A DNA stretch of 64,000 bases from Dysidea avara (lineage: Eukaryota > Porifera > Demospongiae > Dictyoceratida > Dysideidae), in contig NC_089279.1 in the NCBI RefSeq assembly GCF_963678975.1, positions 30,091,160 to 30,155,159 on the forward strand, in the 5' to 3' direction. Both the position numbers and the translations under genes were made by a program. Positions 10,240 to 21,000 of the stretch are shown in pieces. Numbering within the stretch: the stretch's first letter is position 1; each line of letters opens with the position of its first letter. Below the pieces are notes generated by a model. It was not told the origin of the DNA. It worked only from the letters and a program-made list of their open reading frames with translations, and searched no databases.

Positions 10240-11285
10240 GTTTTCAAAAAGCCTATAATATGGGATTAGCATTTGTAATAAACAGAAAGTCATGAAAATC
10301 TTAAATGTGTATGGCCACCATATGGTTGTACCTGCTGCCACACACCCAACAAGCCCCATGATTTTGGATTTTCTCCAGAGCAGAAATGTTTTTCTGAGTG
10401 TGAGGATTCCAAACAGAACTTGCATAATCTAAAACTGGTAGGACAAGTGCTCTGAATGCCTTTCTCTTGGCTGAAAAATTACATGTGTACATGTTATGAT
10501 GCAACAAATTTAAAGTTCGAGAAGCTTTCAATGAAACATGCGAGACATGTTTATTCCAAGATAGTTTAGAGTCTACAATAACTCCTAGATACTTGACAGA
10601 TGACGAACACTGAAGAAGGTGGTTGTTCAGGTAGTAGGAATGATGGATAGGTGAATGTTTATTAGAAATACATAAAAACTCACATTTCGAAGGATTCAGC
10701 CTCATTTGTCATGTGGAACACCAAGATGATATTAAATCCAGATCTTTTTGTAAATTTTACAGTCAGCTGTGGAACCCACTGGGCAGTAAATTGCAACATC
10801 GTCTGCAAAAATCTTCATAGGAGATGAGACAACTGGTGATACTCCAGATAGGACAATGGACCAGTCCGAAGCACAACCATTGATCACTACACATTGCTGC
10901 CTAGTAGTAAGAAATGATGAGAACCGCTTTAGCATAGATATCCCAACACCGTAAGCTTTAAGCTTCAGTAAAAGGCATTGATGAGGCACGGAGTCAAAAG
11001 CCTTAGCAAAATCAATGAAAATACAGTGGGTACAAAGATGATTATTTAGGTTAGATGCCCAATCATTAATGGCAGACAGCAACAATGAGGTAGTGGAGCA
11101 CTTTTTTATGAAACCCAAACTGAGCATCACAAAGAACTTGATGGAACTCCAACAACTCATAAAATTTGTTGAAAATAATCCTCTCAAGCACTTTAACTAT
11201 AACACAAATTAAACTGATTGGTCGATAATTGCTAACAAGATGACAATTGTTTATTACCTTTTTGATAAAACTACCATTTGTGATT
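10240..11285 (-). pseudogene. LINE reverse transcriptase fragment (CR1/Jockey-like)
   Basis: Minus-strand remnant of a non-LTR reverse transcriptase. Reading from 11285 downward, the blocks are NYRPISLICVIVKVLERI, HCIFIDFAKAFDSVPHQCLL, QCVVINGCASDW, SGVSP, the catalytic FADD box (KIFADDVAIY), LNPSKCEFL, VKYLGVIVDSKLSW, and the thumb block RALVLPVLDYASSVWNPH. About 20 residues between SGVSP and the FADD box are missing (normally PQGSVLGPLLF...), and frames shift at about 11187 and 10720. Endonuclease and 5' regions are absent. The order and wording fit the CR1/Jockey group. It is a dead, internally deleted copy. Confidence 0.85.
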
Positions 11286-11690
11286 TCTGATCATAACAGT
11301 AATGTATTTAAATAAAATTGAAACACCAAACATGTTAAGAAGTTAGTTTGAATGTTAAACCAAAACAGCTAGTGTAGTGAATGTTGTCTTTATGTATTTT
11401 CAATGTATTCTTTCAGCTCCAGTTCCATGTCTAATAAACATGTGTGTGCATGTGCTATTTGGTTGCTTGCAATTCCAATAGGCACAGCCACTGTAGCTCT
11501 GTAGTTATAATAATTAAAATACAGAAATAGATAGTGCTGAAAAACAGAAGTAGCAATAGTAAAACAAGTCAGCTAGATCTAGCTATGATACAGCATGTTA
11601 AATAAGCTAGATGTCTATTTGGACACGAAGGATATATGATACATAGTCACCCTGCTATCTGCTGATGGTGATACATATATCATTGAATAA
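11286..11690. other. No recognisable gene
   Basis: AT-rich spacer between the LINE fragment and the minisatellite; no feature supported. Confidence 0.4.
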
Positions 11691-12730
11691 GTGAACTTTC
11701 TACAGGGTGTAATTAAACACTCTACAGGGTGATTTTACTCTCCACAGGATGACCTGTTTATAGCTGAATCCTCTATACAGGGTGATTTGTTTGTAGCTGA
11801 ACTCTCTTAGTCTACAGGGTGACTTGTTTTTTTTTCCCCGGGGGTATCCAGCACCCCTTGCCACCAGCCGTAGCACTAGATACTGAAGTGCTAGCCAAAA
11901 GAAAGACTGAAAATTAATTGGGAAAGGATCAAATTAAGGGAAAGGCACCTGACCTTCTATCAGAGCAAGGTCAAGAGCCCTATGGCTAGCTGGGCAGCCA
12001 CTATGAGAGCGTGCTCCCCTAAGACAAGCCATCACTGAATGCAGCAGCGAAAAACTAAAGTGACAGCGTAGCCAGGCCATAACACTACTGTAAGGAACAC
12101 CCCTTTTCAAAGACAACAAATAGGCCAGACATTTGTAAACAACATTAGTACATCCACTCATTCCACCAAATGTGGAAAACACTAACAGTACAAAAGAACC
12201 CATCTCAACTTCCCTGATCCTTTGCTCATACTTTCTGCATTTCTCCTCCTCAAATCACCAATACAGTGAAGACACTGGAGTGGTGCGGTATGATGAGGCA
12301 GTTGGGTTAAAAACCCTGACACCATAAAAAACCCTCTGGTGTTGGCCACCCCAGAACCCATCAGCTGAGACGTCCAAATGAACCCCATCCTCAGCAATTG
12401 CCATTGAGTATGTGTGTGTTTCACCTGAAAGTGTCTGTAATGAAGGTTCCACACACATACCAGAGCACACTTCTGATAGGGCATCAGCAGTAAAGTCCCT
12501 TTTTTCATTATGTCTTAGGGTGGGTTCATAGCATGATCCATGGAGAATCCCTTACCACAAATGCACTGTGTAGGCAATCCAGATAGAAGCCACCCATAGT
12601 GCAAGCAAAGTGCATCTTGTTTCTAGCTGAACTCTCTACAGGGTGATTTGAAATGTAGTTAAACTCTCTACAGGGTGACTTGTTTCTAGCTGTACTCTTT
12701 ACAGGGTGACTTGTTTCTAACTGACTCAAG
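11691..12730. repeat. Degenerate minisatellite (CTCTACAGGGTGA unit), split by an insertion
   Basis: Imperfect tandem units of about 30-35 bases with the core CTCTACAGGGTGAYTTGTTT followed by CTAGCTGAA occupy 11691-11829 and 12616-12730. The 786-base gap between them is the LINE insertion at 11830-12615, so both parts were once one array. Confidence 0.8.
11830..12615 (-). mobile_element. 5'-truncated LINE insertion with poly-A tail and target duplication
   Basis: Minus-strand retrotransposon 3' end. Conserved C-terminal blocks, read from right to left, are CICGKGFSMDHAMN (zinc-knuckle-like, near 12560), RHNEKRDFTADALSEVC, DVSADGFWGGQHQRVFYGVR with VFNP, MGSFVLLVFSTFGGM, AWLRCHFSFSLLHSVMACLR and GARSHSGCPA, ending at 11934. 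There is a stop and frame change between VSSLYW and FEEEKCRKY (near 12254). The 3' end finishes in an A-run (T-run 11830-11835 on the plus strand). The 7-bp duplication CTTGTTT flanks it (11823-11829 and 12616-12622). The CxC..DHA, RHN and D..(V)FYGVRV pattern resembles the restriction-like endonuclease domain of R2-type LINEs, but the family differs from the one at 6522-8528. Confidence 0.8.
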
Positions 12731-12919
12731 ATTTGCAATTGATACTTCATATGTGACCTGAATAATAATTGAATTGTCATGTGTGTTTAGGAAGGACTGT
12801 TAAGTTGTGTGTTTAGTTAGGTGCATTAAGAGGACAATGGATGAAACATTCTTATCTGCAGATGCCAGTTAATCAAAAAAGCACCAAGGAGCTGGATCTC
12901 CTGAGAATTCTGTCACTCA

Positions 12920-13828
12920 GAGTCTTCCTTCATTATCAGATAAGTTAACTGCAGTAAACAAGATATCAGTTATATGTGGTCATTATAATGAACATGTGAT
13001 GCTGATGGTGTAAAGGGTGAAGCATTTCAGTGTGATTGGTTTCATGCTTTGTGTGAGAACATTGGTATAGTAAACATTACAAATCATTTTCCTCCCTTGC
13101 AAAGTCAATACCAAATGTTGCATACTATTGCAATTAGTGTTATGCATGAATCAAATGCATAGTTGCTGAATTTGTGAGATCATCAGTAAATGAATCAGTT
13201 AAAATTTCCAATGTAGTTGAAAACTCACTTCAAAGGTTTGACAAGTCTTTTGCATCTACCTGACAGCTCAAATTGGAAAGTGTATTGAAGATTTCAGTAC
13301 AGAAATAGAGGATCTGCTTTCAAGTCAATCTGGTTTACAGATGGAAGTTGACCAAGTTTCAAAATCCCTCCAGGACGCTGCTGTTCCTGTTGGTGGTTCT
13401 ATTGTGAGAACTACTCCAACCACAGCTAACACATCTGTGTCAAGTGCTGCGCAAAGCATTGTAGATGAATTAGCGGACAGGGAGAGAAGGGAAAGAACAT
13501 TGTAATGTATGACTTACCAGGAGCTAAAGATAGAGAGGCTGACAAACTCTCTGTTTTAGCCTTACTCAAAACTGCATGTGTAATTGTGTATGATCTTGAA
13601 ACCCCAATTAATAGAGTTGTACATTTGAGAAGAAAGGTTGAAAACAAGCACAGACCTTTGTTAGTCTGTTTTGAGTCTGCTGATCACAAAGCTATTGTTG
13701 TTTCCCGTTCGTACTTATTACATCATCACGATCAGTTTAAAAGAGTTTTTATAGCCCCAGTCCCAGATAGAACTGTACTTGAAAAGCATCAAAGATTGGT
13801 CATTCAACTCAGAGAAAGAAAAAGTTGA
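12920..13828 (+). pseudogene. LINE ORF1-like protein (PHD-like finger plus RRM-like domain), decayed
   Basis: The best-preserved part (13505-13828) encodes VMYDLPGAKDREADKLSVL, then LRRKVENKHRPLLVCFES, RVFIAPVPDRTVLEKHQRLV and IQLRERKS. This pattern (a D-L-P strand, RPLLV, and an I-P-D-R-T block before a helical end) matches the RRM-like domain of LINE ORF1 proteins. A frameshift at about 13500 separates it from ADRERRER. Further upstream in other frames there are CGHYNEHVDADGVKGEAFQC and DWFHALCENI, which look like a PHD finger, a common companion domain in ORF1. No reverse transcriptase in the same orientation follows, so this is an isolated relic. Confidence 0.6.
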
Positions 13829-13966
13829 GACGAAACTGGTTTAATAATTAGAAATGGTAGTATGATTATGAGACACCCACACACTGCTGGACATTAACAG
13901 TAATTAATTAGTATAGCAAAGTACGTAATGTATAATTTGTTTATGAATGTACAGGTGCAAACCTTT

Positions 13967-14304
13967 CACTGTGAAAAAGGTGGGATATAAGATGGTATTT
14001 CCAGTGGCTTATTGAATACAAATAAGCCTTAATATAAACCCTGTATTATACTCATGTTATACTTTAGTATAATGCATACTATACTATTAACATATATGGT
14101 TTCAGTTTATTTACTACATTACCTGAAACAGTTTATATTGAATATAATTCCCACACTATACTATCACATATATGGTTTCAGTATGTTTAACACATTAACT
14201 AAAGCCTTACATGAGATTGTTAGTATAATACAGGTTATATCAAGCTTTTTTGTATTCAATAAGCCACTGGAAATACCATCTTATATCCCTCTTTTTTCAC
14301 AGTG
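13967..14304. mobile_element. 338-bp MITE with ~55-bp terminal inverted repeats
   Basis: CACTGTGAAAAAGGTGGGAT at 13967 is inverted at 14285-14304, and the inverted similarity continues through AAGATGGTATTTCCAGTGGC to about 14022 on the left. TTT flanks both ends, a possible 3-bp duplication. The centre contains two imperfect copies of a TATATGGTTTCAGT segment. No coding capacity. Confidence 0.75.
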
Positions 14305-14874
14305 TTTATCCTTACAAATACAAATAGATTTGAAAATACTGTAATTTAGCATATTCGTAATTCATGAATTATTGTGCAATTTGGTAATTATGTTGCAATT
14401 AATATGTATTATATCATAAGTAATATTAACAGATAGCTTCATTTCCATGTGCAGACTAAACAAAGGTGAATTTAATGTGTACTGCAATGCTAGTGTTTAG
14501 GACATTCCCAACTCTAAGCGTTAGTTCAAATTTTCTGTAATAAAGGAAAAGTGCAGGAGAATTTCATACCACAGACATATTTCCAGTTGCTGATAAAATA
14601 CAGGTCAATTTGATGTGCACTGCAAAGTAAGTATATATGGTATTCCATACATTAAGGTTAACACCAGGTCTAGTAGGAATGTCCTGCATCAAAGGAAAGG
14701 TGCAGGAGGAAACCATGTGGTAAGTCCAGTATATCTGCTAGAAATCTGCCACTTAACTGTCCTGCACATTTCCTGAGCTCACAGAACTATGTATAGGAAA
14801 TTTGTCTTTTCTTCCAGTGTTGGCAGTATCGGTCAAGCCAAAAAATGCCTTCAATATAATAGTTGTATCATGGG
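14305..14874. other. No gene; weak tandem duplication
   Basis: Two diverged copies of a unit of about 140 bases (14455-14575 and 14600-14720) share AATTTRATGTGYACTGCAA and AAAGGAAARGTGCAGGAG. No coding potential recognised. Confidence 0.35.
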
Positions 14875-15570
14875 CCCAAGTAATTTGCTAGATATGTACA
14901 CCCCAGCCTGAGGGCTGCAGGTCCGAGGATGTGGGTGTAGATATCAGGCAAATCACAAGGGCACATACAACTGATAGGCGCCCCTATACAGGCTAATAGC
15001 CTGCTATGGTGGGCAACAAATAACCCAAACCAATATGAGGCAACCTGCTGACAGTCTTGTAAAATGCGATTATGGGTCAGCAGCAAGTAACTTTGTAGTT
15101 ACGTTTGTTAGCATAAATGGGCAAATCCTATAGATATCATGGAAATGCTAAATTTAGTGATTTTACAAGTGTTTCAGAGTTGCTACATTGCATAAACACT
15201 GTTTACAAGTTTCTAAGCATCCAGAGGGGTAAGCTTCATTGTAGCATGGTTACCTCATGATATACGAAAGGTGGATGTAGTCCGCTATCAAACATACAGA
15301 CAAGTGCTTGTAAATTTCCCATGACACTAGTTCTCACCTTAAACTTCCATTTGTCAACTTATAGGGTGGTAAGGGCATCAAATCGCCTCCACCTGAGTGC
15401 TGTAGGATGCTAAATCGGGTGCATGGTTTTCATCACATGAGCAACAATAAACTCCCACAATCAACTTCTTACAAAAGCAAACAAACGTTACCACATAAAC
15501 CAATGCCAGCCATGGTTTAACTTAAGTGTACCATGGCAAGCCAGGGTTTATGAGATATGTACCCTGATAT
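14875..15570 (-). repeat. Dispersed repeat family D, copy A (minus strand)
   Basis: Reverse-strand copy of a repeat seen again at 23735-25040 and 30780-31380. Shared blocks on the reverse strand are CTCATAAACCCTGGCTTGC, GATTGTGGGAGT, ATGAAAACCATG, AAGGTGAGAACTAGTG, TCGTATATCATGAGGTAACC and GCTGCTGACCCATAATCG, in the same order. Scattered short open frames shift between copies, so I treat it as a non-coding or long-decayed repeat. I cannot assign a class. Confidence 0.6.
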
Positions 15571-15722
15571 TTGCCTTTGAAGTTGGGTGGCTTCATGGTA
15601 CATACGACCCTAAATACTTCCAATAGATTGATATGAAATTGAATTTTTTTGGAATTTTACACTCAGTAACTACCTGCCTGATACCTTCATCAAGTGTAAC
15701 TTGATAACGGCTAAGGCTATGG

Positions 15723-16391
15723 GTAGGGTTCCAACTCAAAATAGGAAGATGCTTCTATTTTTTGTTCCTGAAAATTTTCACACAGACTGACCTTTAAGAT
15801 AAAGCAAACAAATGCTAATTTATTATTTGATTGCTGGTAGCATTGCACAAGTTTAACACACAAAAATATACAAAAAGTGGTCACATGACAAAGAATACCA
15901 TAATAGTTACATTGGACAAAGTAATTATATCTTAGGTCATAATTAGTGTATTTCTTACCTTAATGAAGGCTTCTACATCTTGTGATGCTATAGTACATCC
16001 TGTATAGCTGTAATGGGATTGTTGGCCACTTTTTGGATATTTACAGTTAAAACTGCACTGATATTGAAAGCAACTGACAGTTTAATAATGTAATAGCTAG
16101 CACTTGTTCATTTATCTTAAGCTCAGTCTGTGTGCAAATCATCAGAAACAATGAAAAGAGCTGAGGCATCATCCCATTTTGCAGTAAAAATCCTTATAAA
16201 GGGATTTTTGGTCACATGACCACTTTTTGGATATTTACAAATTATTATGTTAAAATTATGCTGATATTCAATGCTACAAACAATCCAATAACAAATTAGC
16301 ACTTGTTTGCTTTATCTTAAAAGTAAATCTGTGTGAAAATCTCCAGAAACAACAAAATGAAGCACCTTCCTATTTTGAGTGGAATCCCTAC
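15723..16391. mobile_element. 669-bp TIR element, copy 1
   Basis: The ends are inverted (GTAGGGTTCCAACTCAAAAT / inverted GTAGGGATTCCACTCAAAAT) and flanked by TATGG on both sides (15718-15722 and 16392-16396), a 5-bp target duplication. The interior is a series of alternating inverted subunits around words such as CAGACTGACCTTTAAGATAA and GTCACATGACCA, so the whole element can fold repeatedly. A second copy of exactly the same length lies at 45241-45909. Confidence 0.8.
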
Positions 16392-16919
16392 TATGGGTTT
16401 GATTGTTTCACTGTTCAATGTCGCTTCAGCCCAATAAGTGCCTATTGACTAGTGAATCCCATACTTAGCTACCCAGAAAGTATGGCACCAGAGTTAATAT
16501 TTTCATCCTGAACACTTGCTCCCACCATCAATTATTGACTCAAAAGTGAAGTGACCATTACGCACTGCTTTCGGCAATGTTTACCCCATTACGCAGTGAA
16601 AAACTTCCTTTGCAATCAATCCAGTCACCCCAAAAACACAGATGATTCACATGCCCCAACTATCAGTTACTGACTCAAAAGTGAAGTGGTTATTACATTT
16701 CATGTTTAGCACATTAACAGCATTACAAACGAAGCAAAGCGCATCTGCAGTCTCCATGCTATTCTTGTTTAAAAACTGCATAGGGAAGCCATCACGCTAC
16801 CGCAAATCAACACCTTGGGCTGTCAGCAAAAAGAAATGGGACACAAAGAAGGACAAAGGTAAGTCCATGATGTGTGCATTGTATGCACTGCAGAATTTTA
16901 CAAAAAAAAGGTAAACAAG
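16392..16919. other. No recognised gene; possible repeat-derived frame
   Basis: An open frame of 90 codons (16642-16914) has no domain I recognise. The surrounding sequence has no clear boundaries and is probably part of a dispersed repeat. Confidence 0.3.
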
Positions 16920-17515
16920 GAAAAATTAGGAATTTCAAGTTCGATTATAAAAATTAGGGATCATTATATAATAGAAAAATGTAGGGAAACAAGGGAGGTC
17001 ACTTACACCTGCAGATGTATTAGAGGAGATTTAATCCAGATTCCCTATACTTCAGTCATCAGGGGTGTACCGAGGGGGGTTTCAGGAAACCCCTTTGGAT
17101 TTTACACACTACTTGAAACATTAAGAAGTTGAAACTTCAGGTTTCAAGAATCTGGAATCTATCATGGAACAGGATGAATTTTAAACTTTTATCTTAGTTA
17201 AATATAGTTTCTCACCTGACAACAATACTTATAACATTGTTCTGAATTATGATTTTGGTGAAAAGATGGAGATACTCTAATAGAACAGTCAGGTGAAGTA
17301 AACTACTCTAATATAACAGTCCCTTAGCTGTAGTGGAAACCCCTTTTCAAAATTCCTGCGTACGCCCCTGGTCAATATGTGGTCATGGGTATAGAATGAA
17401 TTAGGGATTAAATGTTCACTAGACACTAGTACATCTGCAGGTGTAGGTGACCTCCCTTGTTTCCCTACAGTACTTTTTCAACCAAACTTATAATAAAATT
17501 CCTAATTTTTGTTAC
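16920..17515. mobile_element. TIR element with an inner CAGGGG-type hAT-like element
   Basis: Outer arms of about 120 bases are inverted copies: AAAAATTAGGAATTT, TGTAGGGAAACAAGGGAGGT and CACCTGCAGATGTA occur at 16920-17020 and inverted at 17420-17515. Within it 17060-17370 begins CAGGGGTGTACC and ends GTACGCCCCTG, a hAT-style terminus, and contains two copies of the ACTCTAATAKAACAGTC motif. No perfect 8-bp duplication is visible around the inner element, so its class is less certain than the others. Confidence 0.55.
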
Positions 17516-18089
17516 AATATAGCTATGCATTGAAATTTCTCAATTCCAGGACTCTAAGAGCACAATTATAATTCATCAAGCATAATTTCATTATTGATGT
17601 TGGAGCAGTATACAGCGCTCAAACATAGTAGACAGTACCATGGTAGTCTACATGCAAGATAATTATGACAGACATGATATAATATTCAAAGCTGACTATA
17701 TATTAATAATAGTGCAACAGCATGGTACAGTATAGATTAGTGTAATGAGCCACCTTTCATATTGAGTATGGACTTGTCTGACAACATGATTTGACAACTG
17801 CAGACACTGAAAAATGACGTACACTTCAGAAAATGAATGGTTTAGGCTTTTAAAAATACCAATAATCCTCTTGTAGATCAGATATTACATACATAGCTCC
17901 ACACCACACATGTAAAGGTAATACCATTTTAAACAAAAATATAATTATCTCAAAAAATGTAGCAATAGTAATCTAAAAGTTGCTAAACAGATACACTACA
18001 TAATATATAATCATTGCAAACAAAAATACCGTAGCTAGTATATGCAGTAACCAAAATGGCTAACGTATAGCATGTTCTGTTTCCAAACA
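17516..18089. other. No recognisable gene; possible 3' UTR of the MARVEL-like gene
   Basis: AT-rich sequence downstream (minus strand) of the MARVEL-like stop codon. It may include the 3' UTR, but no polyadenylation signal could be singled out. Confidence 0.3.
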
Positions 18090-21000
18090 CTACTGAGTAG
18101 TATCCTCTTTGTAATCAGATGTGTTACTATTTCTTTGGCCTTTCCTAGTAAGCAGTATCGTCAGAATTACAATTCCTGCCAATGTTCCAAATGCTATTAT
18201 GGCAAAGAAGGAGAATGCCTAAAAAAATATGTATCCATGCATACTAAGTATGTACTTGCAGATGTAACATCACTGTTACCATGTTCAAAAGTTTGTGATA
18301 CCACTAGTATAACAATGGCGGATCCAGGATGGGGCATTTGGGACAAATGCCCCCCCCCCCACACACACACACACACACACACACTTTGTGAAGGAACCAT
18401 ACTTCTTTTGATTGAAATACTAAGTCCATAATATAGATAAAAATATGTATAAATTGCTAACATTTATTGCAAACTCACCTAAAACAAGTCAGACTGTCAC
18501 CCAGCACCTTCATGCATACTAAGCGCCTCTAAAATAATTATTGTGTTGGTGGTATTTAAGACATTCTAGCCTTTAAGAGGTGATTATTTGCTACCTTAAA
18601 AATACAAGAGAATCAACTCTCCAAAACCATCTATATTAGTTTGTTTGTGACCCTCCGCCCCTGTATAATGTACATACATACATACATACATACATCCACA
18701 CATACATACATACACACAGACATACATACATACATACATACATACATACATACATACATACATACATACATACATACATACATGCATGCATCCATACATA
18801 CACACATCCATGCATGCATGCATTCATACATACATCCATGCATGTATGCATCCATACATACATACATACATACATACATACATACATACATACATCCATC
18901 CATCCATCCATCCATCCATACATACATACATACATACATACATACATACAGACATACATACATACATACATACATACATACATACATACACACAGACACA
19001 CAGACACACAGACACAGACACAGACACACACACACACATACATACCAGCGTTGAAACCGGGTCACTACTGCTGACCCGGTTGACCCACTGACCCGGATTT
19101 GACCCGGATGTGACCCGGATTAATTAAAGCCGAGGCGTGCGATAAGAGCTATGTTTCAACTAGTCTCAAGCGAGCGAACAAGACTACGTTTTGAGTGTTC
19201 GATTCGTGTTGAGTAAATATTGCAACTTCAGCCTAGCTGTAGGTTGAAGACCAAAAAAAAAGGTCACCTACTGACAATAGCTACCCCTCATCATAGATAC
19301 CCTCAGTTTCGTGCTACATACTGGACTTACTAATAAATTGGCGTGGCTGAGCGTATGTTGGTAACGCGATAAGTGGGCGTGGCTCACGAAGAGCTACGCG
19401 ATAGCATTTATAAGTTTCCACGTCGTCAAACGAACAATTTCGTTTCTCACGTGATCCAATCTGGGTCAGACCCGGATAATTTGTAAACCGGGTCGGACCT
19501 GGATGATCCAGAGAAAATGTGACCCGGTTGACCCAACCCGGTTTCAACGCTGATACATACATACATACATACATCCATCCATACATCCACACTTACATAC
19601 ATACACACAGACATATATACATACATACATACATACATACATACATACATACATACATACATACATACATACATCCATCCATCCATACATACATACATAC
19701 ATACATACATACATACATACATACATACATACATACATACATACATACATACATACATACATACATACATACATACATACATACATACATCCATCCATAC
19801 ATACATACATACATACATACATACACACAGACATACATACATGACATACAACACCTGAGAGATTTGTATCTGATTTGCAACCATGATGCCTGAGGCCTGC
19901 AGGCCAGTAGGTAGAGTGTTTACAAATCCATTAGATACAATCTGAATGGTGACTGTTTTGTTACGCGGTAAGCTTAATTGAGTCTATATTATATTAATAT
20001 TATGCTCCAAAGTTTTCCTATTGTTCTTTTGGGCACTTCCCTAATTTTCTACCTGTTATGCTTGCTTTTATGCTTTTGAGAAGTGCATTACGTTTTATTT
20101 TGTGCACTTTTCTTCTTTGTGTAGATTTCTTCCAATGAATTAAATGTGAATTTAGGGTGTTACATGAACTGCAACATACTGATAATAGAAATGGCTTGAA
20201 AAGGGCATGGGCACATAAGTTACCAGGCATAATAGCAGGGATCTGGAGGCAACACCAGAGAAGCTACTATATAGCCTAAATATTTTGAGGGAGAAAAGTT
20301 TTGCTGATTTCGAGGTTTTGAGGGTTAACAGTGAAAGTTTTATTCTTGAAATATTTACACCTCCATATATAGTCTAATACATTGTGGGAGTGTGCAAATC
20401 CACGAAAATTTAAATTAGGCAGCATTGCTCAACCTTGAAAACTTTTCCCTTTGAATTATTTAGGCTATATGGTATAGGCATTTTATTGTCTAATACTAAA
20501 CATATCATATTAGTTTTGTATGCAAATATGTGTAAAAATGTTATGCATCGTTTCTGACTGATCTCATGGAATTCTAGCAATTGATATTCAAATGACAGCA
20601 ATTGCTCAGTATATTTTGCAACTTAAATGCAGCACTATGCCATGAAGGTAAGTTACTGCTTGTGATGCCAGCTACTAATGCATTCAGTGAATGTAGCTTC
20701 TCAGCAATGAGGAGAATTGAGACGTATTGCCTGGCGTGGGACCGACTCCCTTCTGGTAAGCTTTGTAAATACTCAAGGCAGTCACTAAGAGTGAGTGGGT
20801 CAGTTCATCTTCTGATTCAATTCAATCAAAAATTGCATTTCACTTAGGTGAAAACTGGATCAACTTAGTGATTTCAAAAGCTACATCAAGTGCATCAATC
20901 TTTGATTGCTTGATGGTAGAAGCAATAGCCATTTTGAGTGCATGGTAGTAGCAGTGTGTCTAAAGTGTTTGTTTCTTAATATCTGCAGTTGTTTTGCAGC

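Noticed and set aside
16642-17132. Overlapping frames of 90 and 86 codons as a gene
   Set aside because: No recognisable domain, no splice structure, and the second frame runs into the TIR element at 16920-17515.
18596-19091. Long overlapping open frames on both strands (MYVCMYVC, HTYIHTYI proteins)
   Set aside because: They are translations of the (CATA)n microsatellite, whose 4-base unit has no stop in several frames.
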